From contig NZ_JOFH01000027.1 in assembly GCF_000721235.1 (NCBI RefSeq), positions 248,001 to 312,000 on the forward strand: a stretch of DNA of 64,000 bases. The letters are read 5' to 3'. Below the pieces are notes generated by a model. It was not told the origin of the DNA and did not search any database. It was given only the letters and a program-made list of their open reading frames with translations. Below are positions 60,943 to 64,000 of this stretch, in pieces. The first letter of the stretch is position 1. Every line of letters begins with the position of its first letter. A program made the position numbers and the translations under genes. Origin of the DNA: Streptomyces olivaceus. Lineage in GTDB: Bacteria; Actinomycetota; Actinomycetes; Streptomycetales; Streptomycetaceae.

Positions 60943-61068
60943 CCCCGGCACGTGCGGACGGCCGGCAAGGGTCCTGATCTGACGGGCAGTTAGCCGGTGA
61001 GTTATCGTGTACAGGGGGTGCAGACAGGCGGCACAGCCTGTGAGTTCCAGCCCAGGAGAGATCAGTCG

Positions 61069-61716
61069 ATGGCGAGGCAGCTACGCGCCGAGCAGACCCG
61101 CGCGACGATCGTCGGCGCCGCCGCCGACCTGTTCGACCGTCGCGGCTACGAGTCGACCAGCCTGAGCGAGATCGTCGCCCACGCCGGTGTCACCAAGGGT
61201 GCCCTGTACTTCCACTTCGCGGCGAAGGAGGACCTCGCCCACGCCATCATGGAGATCCAGTCCACGACCTCGCGCCGACTGGCGACGGAGCTGGCCGCCC
61301 GGGGCTACACCGCGCTGGAGTCGCTGATGCGGCTCACCTTCGGCATGGCCCGGCTGTGCGAGGAGGGTCCGGTCCTGCGCGCCGGACTGCGGCTGGCCGC
61401 CGGGGGAGTGCCGGTACGGCCGCCGCTGGCGCACCCCTTCACCGAGTGGCGGGAGATCGCCACCTCCCGGCTGCTGGACGCCGTCCGGCAGTCCGACGTG
61501 CACCCGGACATCGACGTGGCCTCCGTCGCCCACACCCTCGTCTGCTCCATCGTCGGCACCCGGCTCGTGAGCGGCGCCCTGGAACCTGCCGGGCGGCAGC
61601 CGCGCCGGCTGGCCGAGATGTGGCACATCCTGATCCGCGGCATGGTCCCGGTGACCCGGCGCGCCCGCTACGTCACCCTCGCGGCCCGCCTGGAACGCGA
61701 GACGCCCACGGCCTGA
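61069..61716 (+). CDS. cprB: TetR-family gamma-butyrolactone receptor homologue, CprB-like
   Basis: This 215-residue regulator has an N-terminal HTH (residues 8-54: ARQLRAEQTRATIVGAAADL, SEIVAHAGVTKGALYFHFAAK) and a ligand domain with RLTFGMARLCEEGPVLRAGL. From memory it is nearly identical to S. coelicolor CprB (SCO6071), a regulator of antibiotic production and sporulation. It binds its own promoter in that species. ATG 61069 has an AGGAGAG site 9 bases upstream. It lies between the secreted protein and a DUF89 gene near geoA, the same order as in S. coelicolor. Confidence 0.93.
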   Translation: MARQLRAEQTRATIVGAAADLFDRRGYESTSLSEIVAHAGVTKGALYFHFAAKEDLAHAIMEIQSTTSRRLATELAARGYTALESLMRLTFGMARLCEEGPVLRAGLRLAAGGVPVRPPLAHPFTEWREIATSRLLDAVRQSDVHPDIDVASVAHTLVCSIVGTRLVSGALEPAGRQPRRLAEMWHILIRGMVPVTRRARYVTLAARLERETPTA

Positions 61717-61817
61717 CGGAGCCCGGGGTCCCGCGTGCCCGGCGGGTGCGCGGCCAGGCCGCCGTCCGCCGCGCGGGAGGCGGTTCCCCCGACGGCCCGC
61801 GCGGTACGGTGAGGCGC

Positions 61818-63065
61818 ATGCCCGCCACCCCGGCCGAGTCCGCCCCCGTCATCCTCGGCGACGAGCCGGGGTCCTTCCCGCACGGCGTGCTCGCCGAGCG
61901 GCACCCCGCCATCGTCCGGCAGGTACGTGCGGCGTTCCCCTACGGCCCCGAAGTGCGGGACGCCCTCGACGCGCTCCTCGCGAGCTGCGCCGACGGGGTG
62001 GTCGAACCGGTGCCCGCCGGAGCCGACCCCACCGGCCGCGACCGGGAGCGCTGGGCGGGCTGGGGCATGGACGCCTACGCCGGCCGCTCCTGGTACGACG
62101 TGCCCTGGCTGTGGGCCGAGAGCCACTTCTACCGCCGGCTCCTCGACGCCGTCGGGTACTTCGGCCCCGGCGTCTGGCAAGGCGTCGACCCCTTCCGGCC
62201 CGCCAAGCTCGCCGAACTCGACGCCCCGGAGACCGGCGAGGAACTCGCCGCCCTCGACACGCTCGCCGACCTGCCCGCCGAGGAGCGGATCCGGGCCCTG
62301 CTGCACGGCTCGCTCTGGGGAAACCGCGCGGACCTCGGCTTCCGCCTCTCCGAGGGCGGCACCGGCACCCGGGAACAGGTGGACGCCCTGGTCGCCGACG
62401 ACAGCGACGCCCTGTGGTCCCTGCTGCCGCCCGCCGGGACCGGCCCCACCGGCCCCACCGGCGCCGCGGGCGCTGCGACACCCGCCCGCCCCAGGACCTT
62501 GTGCCTCGTCGCCGACAACGCCGGCCGGGAGCTTGTCCCCGACCTGCTCCTCGTGTCGCACCTGCTCGCCGAGGGCCGCGTCGACCGGGCGGTGCTGCAC
62601 CTCAAGCCGTACCCCTACTACGTCTCCGACGCCACGCCCGCCGACCTGCTCGACGCGCTGCGGCGCCTCACCGCGGCGGGCGGCACGGCGGCGGCGTACG
62701 GCGAACGGCTGTGGAACGCGCTGGCCGACGGCCGCGTCACCGTCCGCGCCCACCCCTTCTCCTGCGCGCCCCTGCCGTACGCGGAGATGCCCGACGACCT
62801 GCGCGCGGAGTTCGCCGCGGCCACCGTCACCGTCCTCAAGGGAGACCTGAACTACCGCCGCCTGGTGGGTGACCGGTGGTGGCCGCCGACCACGTCCTTC
62901 GCGGACGCCACCGGGTACTTCCCCGGCCCGGTCGCCGCACTGCGCACCCTGAAGTCCGACGTGGTCACCGGCCTGACCGCCGGGACCGAGGCGGCCCTCG
63001 AGGCGAGCGGGGAGCGGCGCTGGCGGACGAGCGGGACGCACGCGCTGATCCAGGTGCGGCGCTGA
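61818..63065 (+). CDS. DUF89 damage-control phosphatase-like protein
   Basis: This 415-residue metal-dependent phosphatase-family protein (ARMT1-like) has an N-terminal helical half (SWYDVPWLWAESHFYRRLLD) and a C-terminal half with LCLVADNAGRELVPDLLLVSHLL, HLKPYPYYVSDATPADLLDAL and VTVLKGDLNYRRLVGDRWW. VADNAGRE and KGDLNYR are the metal-binding motifs (Asp, Asn). The family removes phosphate from damaged sugar phosphates. ATG 61818. Confidence 0.9.
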   Translation: MPATPAESAPVILGDEPGSFPHGVLAERHPAIVRQVRAAFPYGPEVRDALDALLASCADGVVEPVPAGADPTGRDRERWAGWGMDAYAGRSWYDVPWLWAESHFYRRLLDAVGYFGPGVWQGVDPFRPAKLAELDAPETGEELAALDTLADLPAEERIRALLHGSLWGNRADLGFRLSEGGTGTREQVDALVADDSDALWSLLPPAGTGPTGPTGAAGAATPARPRTLCLVADNAGRELVPDLLLVSHLLAEGRVDRAVLHLKPYPYYVSDATPADLLDALRRLTAAGGTAAAYGERLWNALADGRVTVRAHPFSCAPLPYAEMPDDLRAEFAAATVTVLKGDLNYRRLVGDRWWPPTTSFADATGYFPGPVAALRTLKSDVVTGLTAGTEAALEASGERRWRTSGTHALIQVRR

Positions 63066-63240
63066 GCGGGTCCGGGCGGTGCGCCGGGCCGGCAGGAGCG
63101 AGGTGCTGAGCCGGCCGCGCGAGATGCCGGGCCGATGCGAGCGAGGTACCGAGCGCGGAAAGTTCCCGGATTCGGCGCTTGTTCACGCGATGGTGTGATC
63201 ATGTGCGGCCCGGGGGATGTGCCCGAAGTGCCCTGGGTAG

Positions 63241-64000
<760 letters not shown>

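Overview
The window is high-GC actinomycete chromosome, almost certainly Streptomyces and close to S. coelicolor. Third codon positions are nearly all G or C, starts are often GTG or TTG, and many genes overlap by ATGA or GTGA. Several genes are Streptomyces hallmarks: a CprB-type gamma-butyrolactone receptor homologue, geosmin synthase, a conservon (cvnABCD), a SARP/AfsR-like regulator and the coproporphyrin-route pair hemY-hemQ. From memory, the order hemY-hemQ ... murC-msrB ... cprB, a DUF89 gene, geoA matches roughly SCO6026-SCO6073. No rRNA, tRNA or CRISPR array was seen.

Layout. 0-8.2 kb: the end of an MFS transporter, then a signalling and stress cluster with a STAS anti-anti-sigma factor, a PAS-GAF-PP2C phosphatase, a MarR regulator, an anti-sigma-type ATPase, a PNPOx-like protein overlapping a globin-reductase, and a GAF-PP2C phosphatase gene split by one in-frame TAG. 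A rhomboid protease follows. 8.3-16.6 kb: a disulfide-reductase-like flavoprotein, hemY-hemQ, a secreted S33 peptidase, a TIGR04222-like membrane protein and a DUF692 (MNIO) enzyme with an extra C-terminal domain. 16.7-18.4 kb: an IS200/IS605 element with apparently intact tnpA and tnpB. 18.5-35.6 kb: mostly ordinary chromosome, with a PTH2-like protein, an ABC exporter, a coupled DUF6232/DUF5955-like pair, an HxlR regulator with its divergent oxidoreductase, a deacetylase, a Rieske flavoprotein, PhoX, SulP with carbonic anhydrase, ZapE, a RibD-like reductase, murC and msrB.

35.6-44.0 kb is the most accessory-looking part. A small protein at 35684 ends in a motif with a V-L-Q-G-G core, and a 27-codon gene follows it. 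Then come a large SARP-NB-ARC-TPR regulator, a glycerophosphotransferase-like gene pair, and an NB-ARC-TPR protein at 41618 whose N-terminus carries a matching V-V-Q-A-G motif. This looks like a bacterial NLR/amyloid-signalling pair of the RHIM-like (BASS) type. The DUF6232/DUF5955 pair at 21.2-22.2 kb may be a second case, because its two proteins share a different short motif across the gene junction.

44.0-64.0 kb: a two-component system is divergent from a ferric-reductase-like / FMN-binding / ApbE operon, which fits extracytoplasmic electron transfer. Next are an OpuC-type compatible-solute ABC transporter, a conservon headed by an orphan sugar-binding lipoprotein, and a DUF6230/DUF6114 pair. 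The window closes with a secreted protein, cprB, a DUF89 protein and the start of geoA. Short tandem repeats (14-20 bp units) sit just after stop codons at five places (2.5, 8.7, 47.7, 52.8 and 58.3 kb).
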